A DNA stretch of 64,000 bases. It comes from Cupriavidus taiwanensis. Lineage in GTDB: Bacteria; Pseudomonadota; Gammaproteobacteria; Burkholderiales; Burkholderiaceae. The first letter of the stretch is position 1; each line of letters starts with the position of its first letter. Positions 1 to 7,393 of this stretch are shown here, piece by piece. The position numbers were made by a program, and so were the translations under genes. The stretch covers positions 682,001-746,000 of the forward strand of contig NZ_LT977071.1 in the NCBI RefSeq assembly GCF_900250075.1. Reading direction: 5' to 3'. Below the pieces are notes generated by a model. That model saw only the letters and a program-made list of their open reading frames with translations. It had not been told where the DNA came from and did no database searches.

Positions 1-1
1 G

Positions 2-244
2 CTCGACGTGTATTCGTGGCTGACTTATCGGTTCTTTACGATTCAGCGCCGCACCGAGATCCCGTGGGAAGCCCTGCAGATGCAGTTCGGCACGGAAACC
101 GAAAGCGAACGCAAGTTCCGGGCACTGTTCCGCAAGGCGCTGAAAGACGTGCTGGTGGTCTACCCCGGTGCCAAGGTGGACGCCGATTCGTCCAAGGCGC
201 TGATCCTGCAGCCGTCGCGCACGAGCGTGCGCAAGCTGGGCTGA
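2..244 (+). CDS. Plasmid-type replication initiator RepA, C-terminal end (5' truncated by window)
   Basis: The reading frame is open from base 2 to the TGA at 242-244, so this is the last 80 codons of a gene that starts outside the window. The segment LDVYSWLTYRFF followed by IPWEALQMQFG resembles the C-terminal part of the RepA initiators of large plasmids and chromids (RepA_C-like family), which bind iterons at the origin and recruit host replication proteins. The parA-parB pair just downstream and the strong terminator at 274-306 support a replicon origin region. The origin repeats themselves are not visible and probably lie upstream of the window. The exact family is a judgement from a short fragment. 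Confidence 0.7.
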   Translation, partial: LDVYSWLTYRFFTIQRRTEIPWEALQMQFGTETESERKFRALFRKALKDVLVVYPGAKVDADSSKALILQPSRTSVRKLG

Positions 245-273
245 TTCGCACACGGGCGGACCGGCCCGGACGC

Positions 274-306
274 AAAAAAGGCAAGCGTGAAACGCTTGCC
301 TTTTTT
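274..306. terminator. Bidirectional rho-independent terminator between repA and cspA
   Basis: A perfect 14-bp inverted repeat (274-287 and 293-306) surrounds a 5-nt loop. The stem is GC-rich in the middle (ggcaagcg) and ends in six A on the left and six T on the right. It can therefore stop transcription from the repA side and from the convergent cold-shock gene. Confidence 0.9.
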
Positions 307-357
307 GTTACCCGTCGCGAACGCGTCGCGGCGGGCGAGGGGTCAGCCGAGGCTGGA

Positions 358-561
358 TCAGGCCGGCTTGATGGCCGAAGCCTGCAGGCCCTTCGGGCCT
401 TGCTTGACTTCAAACGTCACGCGCTGCCCGTCCTTCAGGGTCTTGAAGCCCGAGCCCTGGATCTCCGAGAAGTGCGCGAACAGATCTGCACCACCGTCGT
501 CCGGGGTAATGAAGCCAAAGCCCTTGGTCTCGTTGAACCACTTGACCGTACCGGTTGCCAT
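358..561 (-). CDS. cspA: Cold-shock protein, CspA family
   Basis: A 67-residue single-stranded nucleic-acid-binding protein with one OB-fold cold-shock domain, the usual family length. It begins [10 protein letters not shown] and carries RNP1 (KGFGFI) and RNP2 (DLFAHF). These proteins act as RNA chaperones in the cytoplasm. The start at 561 is chosen because the family begins there and an AAGGAA ribosome-binding site lies just upstream; the frame stays open to 696 but that extension is not family-like. A long AT-richer leader (562 to about 720) could be the cold-responsive 5' UTR typical of csp genes. Its position between repA and parA is unusual. Function as a CspA-type protein is secure; thermal induction is only inferred. 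Confidence 0.95.
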   Translation of the reverse strand: MATGTVKWFNETKGFGFITPDDGGADLFAHFSEIQGSGFKTLKDGQRVTFEVKQGPKGLQASAIKPA

Positions 562-938
562 AGGAATTTCCTTTTCGAAGCAAGTTCTTGTACACAACGC
601 AAACAACCGTTCAAGCACGTTGAGTTCTCGTAGATACCGAACGGAAGCCGACGAGGTGACACGACTTGACTCGACTGTAGCGCGCATCATAACCACTTTG
701 GATTACGGTGTCATGTGCGGCGTAATGCGCACTACAGATACTTTAGGCACATTCCGGTCCGATTTTCAAGCAATTTTACCGACTTGCGTGATTTCCCCCG
801 TCTTAAGGACAGTTCCCCGCCCACAGTCAGGAAACACATTTTTTGTTAAATTGGAAAACGGTTGATGCGTCACCTGGTTTTGGCTAAAGTTGCGCCTTAA
901 GAAACAACCGCGCTTTCAGCGCTGAAAGAGAGGTCGCA
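562..938. promoter_or_regulatory. Divergent intergenic region cspA / parAB
   Basis: This 377-bp stretch is the most AT-rich part of the first 5 kb. It holds the leader of the leftward cold-shock gene and the promoter of the rightward parAB operon. Near its right end is a 16-bp perfect palindrome (913-928), described separately. No coding sequence with a ribosome-binding site is seen. DnaA boxes or iterons are not evident by eye. Confidence 0.6.
913..928. other. parS-like centromere palindrome, copy 1
   Basis: CTTTCAGCGCTGAAAG is a perfect 16-bp palindrome 11 bp before the parA GTG start. A copy differing only in its first base lies at 1764-1779 inside parB. ParB-type centromere-binding proteins recognise 14-16-bp palindromes close to or inside parAB, so this pair is the natural candidate binding site. 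Being upstream of parA it could also serve for autorepression. Binding is inferred. Confidence 0.7.
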
Positions 939-1598
939 GTGCCAGCCAAAATCATTACGGTCTTCAACCAGAAGGGCGGTTGCGGCAAGACGACGGTCAG
1001 CATGCATCTTGCCGGCACGCTGGGTCTGCGCGGTGCGCGTTCGATGCTGGTCGACATGGACGAGCAAGGCACGGCCACCCGATGGGCGGCCCAGGCCAGC
1101 GACGAGCGGCCATTCCCGGCCTCGGTCATCGGGCTGGCGCCCTCCGGCGGCGCCATGCACCGCGAGGTTCGCAAATTCGTCCAGGATTATGACTACATCG
1201 TTGTGGATTGCCCGCCGGCAGTCCATTCGGCGGCGCCATCCAGCGCGTTGCTGATTTCCGACCTCGCCATCATTCCGGTCGTGCCGTCGCCGCCCGACCT
1301 GTGGGCGGCGGTGGCCGCCAAGACGCTGGCCCAGCACGCGCAGGTCCAGAACGAATCGCTGCTGATCCGCGTCATGGCCAATATGGTCCAGCGCCGGGTG
1401 TCTATTGCCCGCCAGGCGATCGAAATTCTTGGCGATGATGGCGACGTCCCGCTGTTGAATTCGATGATCGGCTCGCGTTCGGCATTTCGCGAATGCCAGG
1501 CGATCGGCTGCACCGTCCATGGCGTGGCTGGTGCGCGCGAGGCGGTGCAGGAGGTCGACATGATGGTCGATGAAGTGTTGTCTTTGATTGAGCAATAG
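939..1598 (+). CDS. parA: ParA-family chromosome/plasmid partition ATPase
   Basis: A 219-residue ParA/MinD-superfamily ATPase that would move ParB-centromere complexes over the nucleoid. The deviant Walker A motif KGGCGKTT is at residues 12-19, the A' segment LVDMD near 37-41 and Walker B YIVVD near 86-90. It is short and lacks the N-terminal DNA-binding extension of P1-type ParA, so it looks like a small Type Ib-like ParA. The start is GTG at 939; no ATG lies upstream in frame. It is followed after 2 bp by parB, forming an operon, and is preceded by the palindrome at 913-928. Confidence 0.93.
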   Translation: MPAKIITVFNQKGGCGKTTVSMHLAGTLGLRGARSMLVDMDEQGTATRWAAQASDERPFPASVIGLAPSGGAMHREVRKFVQDYDYIVVDCPPAVHSAAPSSALLISDLAIIPVVPSPPDLWAAVAAKTLAQHAQVQNESLLIRVMANMVQRRVSIARQAIEILGDDGDVPLLNSMIGSRSAFRECQAIGCTVHGVAGAREAVQEVDMMVDEVLSLIEQ

Positions 1599-1600
1599 GC

Positions 1601-2617
1601 ATGGCTACCAAACTAAAAAGCCTGAAGGCCGGCATGCTTGCCGGCATGGCGGCCGAGAAGAGCCGGAACGATACGATGGACCGCTTCGCGCGGGCGGAAG
1701 CGGCCATTTCCCAGCATCCCAACGGCCTGCTGCAGGGCAGGGGGGCTGCCGAAACGCCGCCCGGTTTCAGCGCTGAAAGTCTCGACGACGTCGCCGCGGG
1801 CCGGCAGCTGATCCGGATTCCACTGACGCAGCTGCATGACAATCCGCTGAATGCGCGCCGCATCTACGATCCTGCCGTTGTGCAGGAGCGGGCCGCGTCC
1901 ATCGCCACGCATGGCCAGAAGACGCCGGGCCTGGCGGCGCCGGATCCGGCGCGCCCGGGCCACTACATCCTGATCGACGGTCATTACCGCAAGCGAGCCC
2001 TGGCATCCGCCGGCAAGCTCGAAATGGAATGTTTTGTCGAGAACGACCTGAGTGACCTGGATTTCTACCGCCTGTCGTTCATGCTGAACGAGCAGCGCTC
2101 GGACCAGTCCGCGCTCGACAATGCCATTGCCTGGCGCCAGCTGCTCGATGAAGGCAAAGTCCAGAAGGAAGAGGAGATCTGCGAGCTGACCGGCATTTCC
2201 GCGGGCACCGTGAACAAGACCCTCGCGTTGCTGCGCCTGCCGGAGTCGGTGCTGGGCGTGATGCGTGAATGCCCGAGCGCGATCGGCATCGCCGCGGGCT
2301 ACGAGCTGACGCTGTACTTCAAGCTGGCGGGGGAAGAGCGGACCCGCGAACTGGCGGGACGCATCATCCACGACGGGCTGTCCAGCCGCGAGGTCGAGGC
2401 GATCCGCAAGCAGGCGCAGGAAGGCAAGGCACGCAAGGTCAAGGAGATCAGCCGCCAGTACAAGATCCGCACTGACAGCGGCCAGCTGCTCGGCACGATC
2501 AAGGAATGGGATTCCGGACGCGTGATGCTGGACGTGCAACTGACCGACCGCAGTGCGCGCGAGGCGCTGGTTGAAGCTTTGAAGTCTCGCTTCGGACTCG
2601 ACAAGACGTTGCTTTGA
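1601..2617 (+). CDS. parB: ParB/RepB/Spo0J-family centromere-binding partition protein
   Basis: A 338-residue partner of ParA. An N-terminal linker is followed by a ParB/sulfiredoxin-like domain (about residues 70-150) with IRIPLTQLHDNPLNARR and DGHYRKRAL in place of the GERRWRA box common in chromosomal ParB, as often in plasmid/chromid versions. A helix-turn-helix lies at about 190-215 (EEEICELTGISAGTVNKTL). The C-terminal third should dimerise. It is encoded 2 bp after parA. One parS-like palindrome (1764-1779) lies inside its own coding sequence at codons 55-60. A terminator follows at 2691-2714. Confidence 0.93.
   Translation: MATKLKSLKAGMLAGMAAEKSRNDTMDRFARAEAAISQHPNGLLQGRGAAETPPGFSAESLDDVAAGRQLIRIPLTQLHDNPLNARRIYDPAVVQERAASIATHGQKTPGLAAPDPARPGHYILIDGHYRKRALASAGKLEMECFVENDLSDLDFYRLSFMLNEQRSDQSALDNAIAWRQLLDEGKVQKEEEICELTGISAGTVNKTLALLRLPESVLGVMRECPSAIGIAAGYELTLYFKLAGEERTRELAGRIIHDGLSSREVEAIRKQAQEGKARKVKEISRQYKIRTDSGQLLGTIKEWDSGRVMLDVQLTDRSAREALVEALKSRFGLDKTLL
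1764..1779. other. parS-like centromere palindrome, copy 2 (inside parB)
   Basis: GTTTCAGCGCTGAAAG matches the palindrome at 913-928 in 15 of 16 positions, with the 14-bp core TTTCAGCGCTGAAA identical and self-complementary. Its retention inside a coding region, where it costs codon freedom, supports a functional site. The two copies are about 850 bp apart. Confidence 0.65.
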
Positions 2618-2690
2618 TACTCTGAAACGGGTGGCCGCCGGTTCGCCGCCGCGGTGACGCGGGCGCCGACATGCCAGGCGGACAGTATGC

Positions 2691-2714
2691 GGGGGCAGTG
2701 GCGACACTGCCCCC
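2691..2714. terminator. Terminator hairpin after parB
   Basis: GGGGGCAGTG (2691-2700), a GCGA tetraloop and CACTGCCCCC (2705-2714) form a perfect 10-bp stem followed by a T-rich stretch (attgtttt). It lies between the convergent parB and recombinase-like genes and ends the parAB transcript. Confidence 0.85.
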
Positions 2715-2722
2715 CATTGTTT

Positions 2723-4324
2723 TCAGGCCATCAGATCCCGTGGCGAACGTGCCGCGAATGCCGGATCACAGCGCTTGCGATAGCGCTCCAGCATGGCCGA
2801 CAGCAAGGCATGCAGGCCGCGCACCGAATACCCGCCCAGCGGTTGTGCCGCGCGCTTGCGGCGGGCTCGCCCGGTGGGCGGCGCTGTCGCCGGGCCGATC
2901 AGGCATGCGTCTGCCATGCCTGGTCCCTCCCATTGCAGATTGCGGTCCTGCCAGTGGCGCGCCAGCGCCGTCCGTGTCGCGGGCGCAAGGCCGTTGCCCG
3001 GGCAGGGCGCGTGCGCGTGATCGCCGAAGGTTGATGATTCGATGGCCATGCCGTCTGCGGGTCCGGCTAAGGACAGCGATCGCAGCGTCGCCGATGACAA
3101 CTGATCCAGGCTGAGCCCTTGCTCGCGCAACAGCAGGATGGCGGCGTGCGCGGCGCGGTAGCGCTGGCCGTCGCTGGCCTCGGCTTGCGATGCCAGCCAT
3201 GACAGGAAGGCGGCGGCGCTGTCTTCCGGCAGCGGAGCGCGGACGGACGGCGTAGCCGCCTCTGCGTCCGGGGCCGTCGCCATTTCGGCCCCGATCTGTG
3301 CCGGCCAGCGCGCCGCGCAAGGGTAGCCGTTATCGTGCATCCACCGGAACAACGCGGCCAGCACGCGCAGACTGTGGCGCTGGCTGGCCGCGCCCAGCGG
3401 GCCCGTCAGCGGCCGCCAAGCGGCCTGGTTTCGAGGCGCGCGCGGCCCGCACCAGCGGCTCGCGGGTTCGGGGCTGGCCAGGAACCCCAGGTAGGCCTGG
3501 CGGTCATCCAGGTCCAGTTGCGACAGTCCCTTGCCGCGCTCCAGCGCCGCCCACAGCAACAGCCGCTCCGCCTCCTTGCGATACGCGGCAAAGGTGCTGC
3601 CCTGGCCGTCGGTGGTATCGCGCAGCCAGGCCTTGACCACCGTTACGCCGTGGCTGTACGGACAGGCATCATCGGGGCCGGCAGCCGCCGGCGCCTCGCT
3701 CAGCCACTCGAGCGGCAACGGCTGGCGCAGCGCCGGACTCAGCGCCGCCGCTTGCAGCGGCGCCCGGTTGCCGACGTGCGCGCGCAGCAGCGGCGCGCCA
3801 TCCGCACCCTTGAAAACCGTGCGCTGCTCGCCCAGCCAGCGGTTGATGGTGGTGCCGGCGAGCGCGCCAATGCGCGGCACGCCTCGCCACCAGGCGGTAC
3901 CGCGCTGATTGGCCAGATCCAAAAGAGATTTAAGCGTCACAATATTGGCATTGCGCAGACGCCGCGCCAGTGCCGGAGCAAACCACAGTTCCACACTGTG
4001 CTGGGCCTGCGGAGCCGCCGTGCCCAGTCTTTCGAGTTCGCCGAGCGCCTCCACCCGACGATCCATGCCGCGGTTCGAGCGCCCGGGGCCGGCCAGCAGC
4101 AGTTCGGCCAGGTCCGCGCGCCCGTGCAAATGGGCCAGCTGGACCATGCGATCGCGCAAGGCCAGCAGGATGCGCAGTGCCGACTCGGCGCCGGCGTCAT
4201 CGTCATCCGTGTCGTCGGCGAGATAGCGGGGCACCACCATCGCGGCTGGCATGCCCTGGACATAGGCACGCACGGCGGCGAATTCGCTTCGGGTCAGGCT
4301 GACAGAGGGCGAGGCAGGAATCAT
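2723..4324 (-). CDS. Phage-integrase-like protein (DUF3701-type) with degenerate catalytic motifs
   Basis: A 533-residue protein. The N-terminal part (SLTRSEFAAVRAYVQGM, then a helix-hairpin-like block LLDLANQRGTAWWRGVPRIG near residues 135-155) matches the DUF3701 region of Burkholderiales integrases found near replication/partition genes. A SAM-like core-binding region follows (about 220-310). In the C-terminal catalytic region the expected box I arginine is absent (GLSLDQL where families have GLRxxEL). The box II H-x-x-R is replaced by GGYSVRGLHALL, and the protein ends soon after without an obvious nucleophilic Tyr. It may be inactive as a recombinase but still bind DNA. It is convergent with parB. 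These are motif readings by eye; an alignment could recover diverged residues. Confidence 0.7.
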   Translation of the reverse strand: MIPASPSVSLTRSEFAAVRAYVQGMPAAMVVPRYLADDTDDDDAGAESALRILLALRDRMVQLAHLHGRADLAELLLAGPGRSNRGMDRRVEALGELERLGTAAPQAQHSVELWFAPALARRLRNANIVTLKSLLDLANQRGTAWWRGVPRIGALAGTTINRWLGEQRTVFKGADGAPLLRAHVGNRAPLQAAALSPALRQPLPLEWLSEAPAAAGPDDACPYSHGVTVVKAWLRDTTDGQGSTFAAYRKEAERLLLWAALERGKGLSQLDLDDRQAYLGFLASPEPASRWCGPRAPRNQAAWRPLTGPLGAASQRHSLRVLAALFRWMHDNGYPCAARWPAQIGAEMATAPDAEAATPSVRAPLPEDSAAAFLSWLASQAEASDGQRYRAAHAAILLLREQGLSLDQLSSATLRSLSLAGPADGMAIESSTFGDHAHAPCPGNGLAPATRTALARHWQDRNLQWEGPGMADACLIGPATAPPTGRARRKRAAQPLGGYSVRGLHALLSAMLERYRKRCDPAFAARSPRDLMA

Positions 4325-4852
4325 TCGACAGCTTGCGCAGTATCGCTAACTTATTGATTTATAAGGCACTCGGGCGGAGGCAGAAATCGTCCGACCCGAA
4401 ATGCATAGCAAAATGCAATGCCGATAATTCTATGCGCGATGACGCAAGCTGCACAGGCCCGCGAGCACGGTTTCATCCATATGCTGCAATCAGCCGGCAT
4501 CAGACCGGCGGGCGTGGCGCAAAGCGCCGGTTGGGGATTACCCGCTGCAGCGCACCATTACCTTGCATTCGCGGGGCACGTTTCATATGCTGCAGCTCAG
4601 GAGTTATAAATACTTAGATCAGACTTCAGCCGAATCTAAGGCTCTTGCAACAGAAGCGTTTCACACGCACACCGGGGCGATCCGGTATCTCCAGGGAAAG
4701 GATGACCTGCAGCCAGACGGGAAGGCTGTGCGGCGTCCCCGGAGCACTGGCGGATCGTAGGGAGGTGCAACCGCAGGATAGCGGGGCACGTCCGACAAGC
4801 AAGCACGGATTTTCGCGGGGTCCGCGCTTGCCGCAATAATAAGAGAGCGGCC
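4325..4852. promoter_or_regulatory. Divergent intergenic region before the EPS regulator
   Basis: This 528-bp region between the leftward integrase-like gene and the rightward regulator is AT-richer than its flanks near 4330-4450 and 4600-4660. The 9-mer catatgctg occurs at about 4479 and 4585. A small open frame (4439-4609, 56 codons) has no ribosome-binding site and is not called. The long leader ahead of 4853 would suit a regulated promoter, but no known operator is recognised. Confidence 0.5.
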
Positions 4853-5695
4853 ATGGCCACCATCCTCTTGATCGAGCCTCACCCCCTCCTGCGCCTGGGT
4901 CTGCGCCACCTGCTGGCCCAAGCACACCTCCACGGCGACCTGCTGGACCTCGATCCGCTGGCGCCCATCGATTCCGACCTGTGGCTCAACGATGCCGACC
5001 TGATGGTCTACGGACTGCCGTCCGACCAGGCCAGCGGCTGGTCCATGCTGGAAGAACTGTGCCAGCGGCTGCGGCCACAGCGGGTGCTGATCCTCAGCGA
5101 GCAGGCGATGCCGGCGCTGCCCGAGGGCGGCCTGCCGGAGCCGGTGCGCGGCTGCGTGCCCAAGCATTGCAGTGCCGACGCGCTGGATGCGGCGGTGCGG
5201 CTGGTGCTGGCCGGCGGCGAATGCTTCCCGGCGTCGAGCCAGCCGTTGCCGGGCCGGCACGCCGGCACGGACGCTGCCGCGGCACGCCTCGCGCCGGCGG
5301 CTCCGGGCGATGCCAGGGTGGTGACGCTGCGCCCCGGTGTGGACGATGCCGGTCACGACAGCGCGGCGCCGGTGGCGCAACGCCAGTTCGCCGCGCACGC
5401 CACCGCGTACGAAACGCCCTCGGCCGGCGCGCACCTGCTCAACATCACCGAGCGCCAGTACGAAGTGCTGGCATTGCTGGCGCGCGGCTATCCGATCAAG
5501 ACCGTCAGCCGCATGCTGAATATCTCGATCGCCACCGCCAAGACGCATGCCTGCACCCTGTATCAGCGCCTCCATGTGCGCAACAAGGGCGAAGCGGTCT
5601 ACGTGGCGCTGCAAAGGGGGGCCACGCTCAACTGGGCGGGACCGGACCCGGCTGCCGCGCCGGCGCGCATGCCGCCGGTAGGCCAGGCGGCCTGA
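4853..5695 (+). CDS. LuxR-type transcription regulator with pseudo-receiver domain
   Basis: A 280-residue regulator. Residues 1-125 have a response-regulator fold pattern (ATILLIEPHPLLRLGLRHLL ... GCVPKHCSADALDAAVRLVLAGGECFP). The position of the phospho-acceptor Asp is Tyr53 (DLMVYGLP) and only one acidic residue of the Asp pocket is kept, so it cannot be phosphorylated in the normal way. The C-terminal LuxR/GerE helix-turn-helix is intact (ITERQYEVLALLARGYPIKT ... VRNKGEAVYVALQRG, about 195-260). It has a close paralogue at 45566-46546 at the far end of the EPS locus, with the HTH nearly identical. It probably controls EPS genes; the signal is unknown. Confidence 0.85.
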   Translation: MATILLIEPHPLLRLGLRHLLAQAHLHGDLLDLDPLAPIDSDLWLNDADLMVYGLPSDQASGWSMLEELCQRLRPQRVLILSEQAMPALPEGGLPEPVRGCVPKHCSADALDAAVRLVLAGGECFPASSQPLPGRHAGTDAAAARLAPAAPGDARVVTLRPGVDDAGHDSAAPVAQRQFAAHATAYETPSAGAHLLNITERQYEVLALLARGYPIKTVSRMLNISIATAKTHACTLYQRLHVRNKGEAVYVALQRGATLNWAGPDPAAAPARMPPVGQAA

Positions 5696-5921
5696 GCCGG
5701 TGGCGCGCGCCCGTGCGCCTCATCCTTCTGCTGCGTGATGCTCCGCCAAAAGCATGAGGCAGGGGTGGCAGCGGCTTGCTACCTTCTGAGGGAAGACATC
5801 CGCACAGACCGACGCCGGCGGTTGGCGCTGGTGCGATGTCCTCCGCGCCGGGCCGCCCGCAGCCCGGCTCCGACCGCGCGGCCGATGCCATGGCCGCCCG
5901 GGTTGCCGCCGGATCGAGTCA

Positions 5922-6467
5922 ATGCCGACCTACCTGATCGCCAGCAATGAAATGATGTGCCGGGTGCTGGCACGACGCCTGCACGCGCTCGACCTGCCCA
6001 GGCCGATCAACTGCCGCACGCCGCAATGGCTGCGGGCCCCGGCGCACGCCCCGTCATCGGCTGCGCCGGCGCAGACCGCAACGCACGACCTCCAGGCCGA
6101 TCCCGGCCATACGTCCACGCAGGCTGGCGCGCAGCTGCCGCCGGATCCTGCGGATATTGCCGTGATCGATTGCAGCGGCCTCGAAGGCGATCCGCGCGCA
6201 TGGCTGGACCAGCTGCACGCGCGCCTGGCGCCGCGGCGCTGGCTGGTGTTGTCGGACCGCCTCGATCCCGCGCTGATCCTGCATGCCGCGCTGCTCGGCG
6301 CCAGCGGCTGTCTCGCGTTGCCCGCGGCGATGGACCTGGTGTGCGCGGCCACCGCGCTGGTGTGGGCCGGCGGCCAGTGTTTTCCGCGCATGGCGTTGTC
6401 GCTGGGCGGGGCGCGTGCGCCTGCGCCCTCCCTCCTTTGTGCGACCCGTCCTACAACCACCGGATGA
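5922..6467 (+). CDS. Stand-alone pseudo-receiver protein related to the EPS regulators
   Basis: A 181-residue protein with no HTH. The second half (WLVLSDRLDPALILHAALLG ... LVWAGGQCFPRMALSLGG) copies the end of the receiver domain of the LuxR-type regulators at 4853 and 45566, including the unusual GGQCFP/GGECFP ending. Unlike them it keeps an Asp at the phosphorylation position (Asp83, AVIDCSG). The N-terminal acidic pair and the conserved Lys are replaced (ASNE; LALPAAMD), and a low-complexity insert separates strands 1 and 3. It could act as a partner or decoy for the regulators. The start ATG at 5922 has no strong ribosome-binding site. Confidence 0.65.
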   Translation: MPTYLIASNEMMCRVLARRLHALDLPRPINCRTPQWLRAPAHAPSSAAPAQTATHDLQADPGHTSTQAGAQLPPDPADIAVIDCSGLEGDPRAWLDQLHARLAPRRWLVLSDRLDPALILHAALLGASGCLALPAAMDLVCAATALVWAGGQCFPRMALSLGGARAPAPSLLCATRPTTTG

Positions 6468-6562
6468 GGGCGCAATATTGCTGATGGCCTATGCTTGATT
6501 CGCCCGGAGGCAGAAGCTGGCCCTCATTTGCAGGCTGGCCGTCCCGGGAAGAAGGGGGTCGT

Positions 6563-6877
6563 ATGGAGGCCGGACTTGAGTTCCTCGTGGTGCGCGGCTT
6601 TGCGGTGCGCGAGGGCCGGGGAAAGTGGGCGTGCTGCTTCGAGATCAGGCTCGCCGCCCATCATGAGCAAGGTTGCGGCGCGGATGGCGCCGCCGGCAGC
6701 GATGAGCCGCTGCTGTACCGGGGAGAACTGCACGGGCGCCAGTTCGATTGCGAGCTGGCCGCCGCCGATGCCGCGCGCGCGGCCGGCGAGCGCGAGGCCT
6801 TGCTGCGTGTGGAAAGCCTCAAGGCGCTGATCATCGCGCAGCATCGGCACCGCGTGCCGCCGTCACTGGTGAGCTGA
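6563..6877 (+). CDS. Hypothetical protein
   Basis: A 104-residue soluble protein starting MEAGLEFLVVRGFAV. The ATG at 6563 is preferred over the upstream ATG at 6491 because GAAGGGGG lies about 10 bp ahead of it. It reads as a short mixed alpha/beta domain with a conserved-looking YRGELHGRQFDCELAAADAA block, and ends in a basic tail. No family is recognised. It lies downstream of the receiver-like gene and ends before a strong hairpin (6904-6937). Confidence 0.6.
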   Translation: MEAGLEFLVVRGFAVREGRGKWACCFEIRLAAHHEQGCGADGAAGSDEPLLYRGELHGRQFDCELAAADAARAAGEREALLRVESLKALIIAQHRHRVPPSLVS

Positions 6878-6903
6878 ACCTGCAGGCACGCGCAGCTGTT
6901 GTG

Positions 6904-6937
6904 CAGCGGCACCCGGCGCGAGCGCCCGGTGCCGCTG
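6904..6937. terminator. Terminator-like hairpin
   Basis: CAGCGGCACC (6904-6913) pairs with GGTGCCGCTG (6928-6937), and an inner GGCGC/GCGCC adds five pairs. A short T-containing stretch (gtttgtgcgtttg) follows. It closes the transcription unit ending at 6877. Confidence 0.65.
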
Positions 6938-6969
6938 TGCGTTTGTGCGTTTGTGCGGGTCGCATTGGG

Positions 6970-7008
6970 TTGGCGGCATCGGTTGGCGGCATCGATTGGC
7001 GGCACGGA
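6970..7008. repeat. Three tandem 13-bp repeats
   Basis: The unit TTGGCGGCATCGG is present at 6970-6982, at 6983-6995 (last base A) and at 6996-7008 (two changes). It is noncoding and lies between a forward terminator and a reverse-facing terminator. Function is unknown; slippage is the simplest origin. Confidence 0.75.
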
Positions 7009-7107
7009 CGGGCAGCACGGATGAGCCGCATTGCCTGGGCCGCATGGGTGTCGTCCGCATGATCTCGCCGCTGCTGCCGCCGTCTCGATCATGCCTTCCC
7101 GGCGGGC

Positions 7108-7146
7108 AAAAAAAGAAGCCCGCCGACCGGGGGACCATGCGGGCTT
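7108..7146 (-). terminator. Rho-independent terminator facing left with no annotated upstream gene
   Basis: Read on the minus strand, AAGCCCGC (7146-7139), a 15-nt loop and GCGGGCTT (7123-7116) are followed by a run of seven T (7114-7108). This is a canonical minus-strand terminator, yet all genes to its right run on the plus strand. It implies a leftward transcript starting near 7150-7300, perhaps a small RNA. Confidence 0.7.
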
Positions 7147-7393
7147 TGAAAACGCTGCCCCGATGATGCAAGGGCAGCGATCCCGATTGAACATATCGAA
7201 TTGCGCAAAGACTCTCTATCCACCAGACGGCCAATGCAGTCATGCACTCTCAACCTGTCTGCACCCCGACCGGCGCCGGCCGGGGCCGCGTTGCGCGCGC
7301 GGGCGGCGCTGGACCAAGCGGTCGATGCCGCCACGCGCGAGGCGGTGGTACCCTGCCGCACCAGACCCTGACGCTTACCGCATGCGCCTGCCC

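Noticed and set aside
4439..4609. Small open frame of 56 codons upstream of the left EPS regulator
   Set aside because: There is no ribosome-binding site, codon use is mixed and no family is recognised, so it is described only as part of the intergenic region.
7100..7250. Possible tryptophan attenuator on the minus strand (ATG ... TGG TGG before a terminator)
   Set aside because: Two adjacent Trp codons precede the terminator, but the leader frame has no stop before the hairpin, no biosynthetic gene lies downstream on that strand, and alternative pairing regions are not evident. Only the terminator is kept.
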